From Setophaga petechia (taxonomy: Eukaryota > Chordata > Aves > Passeriformes > Parulidae): 64,000 bases of DNA. Position numbers and translations under genes: made by a program. The stretch covers positions 54,691,930 through 54,755,929 of the forward strand of contig JANCRA010000001.1 in NCBI GenBank assembly GCA_024362935.1, in the 5' to 3' direction. Of the stretch, positions 62,601-64,000 are shown one piece after another. How positions within the stretch are numbered: position 1 is the first letter of the stretch; each line of letters begins with the position of its first letter. The notes beneath the pieces are model-generated. The model saw only the letters and a program-made list of their open reading frames with translations. It was not told where the DNA came from and ran no database searches.

Positions 62601-64000
62601 CCTGGGTAGCTGTGAGAACAATGCACCACAGAGCAATTGTAAGAGAGCCAAACTCCTCTTTCAAAAACATAAATTATGGTACTGAACTAGAGACATCTTT
62701 CTGAAAGCTGCATCACACATATGAACTGGACACGTGCTGTTCCAGAAAAATATATGGCAAGGGTTGCTGACTCCACTGTTACTTTCTATTTGTGTGAGAA
62801 AAGTTTTCTTATTGTTTGCAAAGTAGTCTCAAGTCAATTTAGCATATATGCCCGATATGCAGGAACGCTGTACACGGTGCCTTACCATGTATTATACAAA
62901 AGCTACAACAAAGAACTTCCCCAAGCTTCCACATCAAATAGGAATTGACTCACACCGGTCTGTGGAACAAAGGGAAATGCACATGCACTGCATCAACACA
63001 GGGAAAACCTGTGGAATCCTGTCTGACATCCCAGTCATTGGGCAGCTCACAGCAGAGCCTCCTGACAGTTTACTTTTAACACTGCCAGGGGAAAATTTCC
63101 ATCCCCACACTCAGCAGGCTACAAAGAATACTAGGTACAAATATTTAAGTCCATTATTTAGTTCTGGCATGCACAATATTACCTGTTCAGAAAGACCTTT
63201 ATTACTTTGGTAAGTATTACAAGTATTTCAGAGTTCCCCTGTTGACATCGTATGCAAATTGTTCCTACAGCAAGTTATGGATACTTCAAACACTGGAGCA
63301 AGGCACAACATACACGTGGCTTGTAAACTGCAGTACGGAGTGGGATTACCACAGTCCCTGGCAGGAAAGAAAGATTTTTCCCACAGCAGCTTCCTTTGTC
63401 TCTTTGTAACACACATAAATAGAGACCCGCTGTTGAGGTGAATTACAGCAGGTAGTGAAAGTATGCAGGCTATAGGCAAGAGGGCCTCTTGAGTCTTCAT
63501 TCCCTCACAAAATGCTTTGCTTTATCTGCCTCCTAGTTAGACCAGCCCTCATTGCAAAACAGAACACACGTAATTGAAGGTTTGTGTTAGCAGCTGCCAT
63601 GATGTGCTAAAACAATCTGCAGGTCTTAATCCCTGATGAGCCAATCAAGTGGAGTTAACATCAGTCCAATACTGCTTTTGTACACAGATGGGAATCAGGG
63701 TTTTTTGAAGTCTTGTGTAGAGAGGAGACCCATTAGCTTACAGACTCAAATGATCCAGGTGGCTTCAGCTGGGTTAGAAGATTTGTAAGAGCCATGGGGA
63801 AATCTGTGGTAAAGGCATACCCTAAAAAACTTTCTGTGACTGTCTGGGCACCTATTTTCCCATAAAAAATATCCTAACAAGTCCTGTTCATTCATGCTAT
63901 ACCAGCTTTCGCACCTTGTATTTGTGGTATGCAAAGACAAGCAACATGTTATTCTCAACCCCATGAAATTATGTGGGCTATAGTATAGGGTGGGGAGAGC
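59673..64000. other. Unique non-coding sequence
   Basis: No gene or repeat family recognised. The plus frame at 62848-63213 (121 codons, starting at ATG) has no resemblance to a known protein. The part 62350-62640 is richer in G and C but shows no CpG clustering and no promoter or LTR structure that I can identify. Confidence 0.5.

Noticed and set aside
1..64000. CRISPR arrays, operons, prokaryotic or phage genes
   Set aside because: No regularly spaced repeats and no dense coding; CR1 elements and base composition point to a bird genome.

Overview
The window looks like AT-rich, CpG-poor vertebrate nuclear DNA, almost certainly from a bird. Several CR1 non-LTR retrotransposon 3' ends carry the avian terminal motif (variants of attctatgattctatgat). 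One CR1 reverse-transcriptase remnant has the avian-type spelling, and SINEs are absent. Nothing prokaryotic is present: no operons, ribosome binding sites or dense coding.

I find no protein-coding gene I can support. The longest open frames (130 to 164 codons) overlap nothing recognisable and have no convincing splice context. Two of the longest begin at GTG or TTG rather than ATG and shrink to 143 and 131 codons when an ATG is required. The window is best read as intergenic DNA or the inside of a very long intron.

Layout: 1-9689 is unique sequence with an 80-bp near-perfect palindrome at 4480-4559 and a short GT microsatellite. Positions 9690-10430 hold an old, minus-strand CR1/L3-like LINE 3' part. 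Positions 11900-12207 hold a plus-strand avian CR1 tail. From 12.2 to 28.5 kb the sequence is unique, with a 16-bp perfect hairpin at 19119-19159 and a homeobox-site-rich stretch near 21.5-22.2 kb. Positions 28488-29219 are a GC-richer block that reads as a minus-strand endogenous retrovirus solo LTR. Between 29.2 and 51.9 kb there is mostly unique DNA with three very short minus-strand CR1 tails (32.34 and 39.15-39.27 kb) and a dyad-symmetric regulatory-looking segment near 47.55 kb. Positions 51880-52235 are a minus-strand CR1 reverse-transcriptase fossil. Positions 59361-59672 are a plus-strand CR1 tail. The rest is unique sequence with A/T homopolymers and tiny tandem duplications.

No new multi-gene system is visible. 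The items most worth checking are the 80-bp palindrome (hairpin MITE or miRNA-like precursor), the LTR, and the candidate conserved non-coding segments. All identifications were made by eye from remembered family features; no alignment or search was run.
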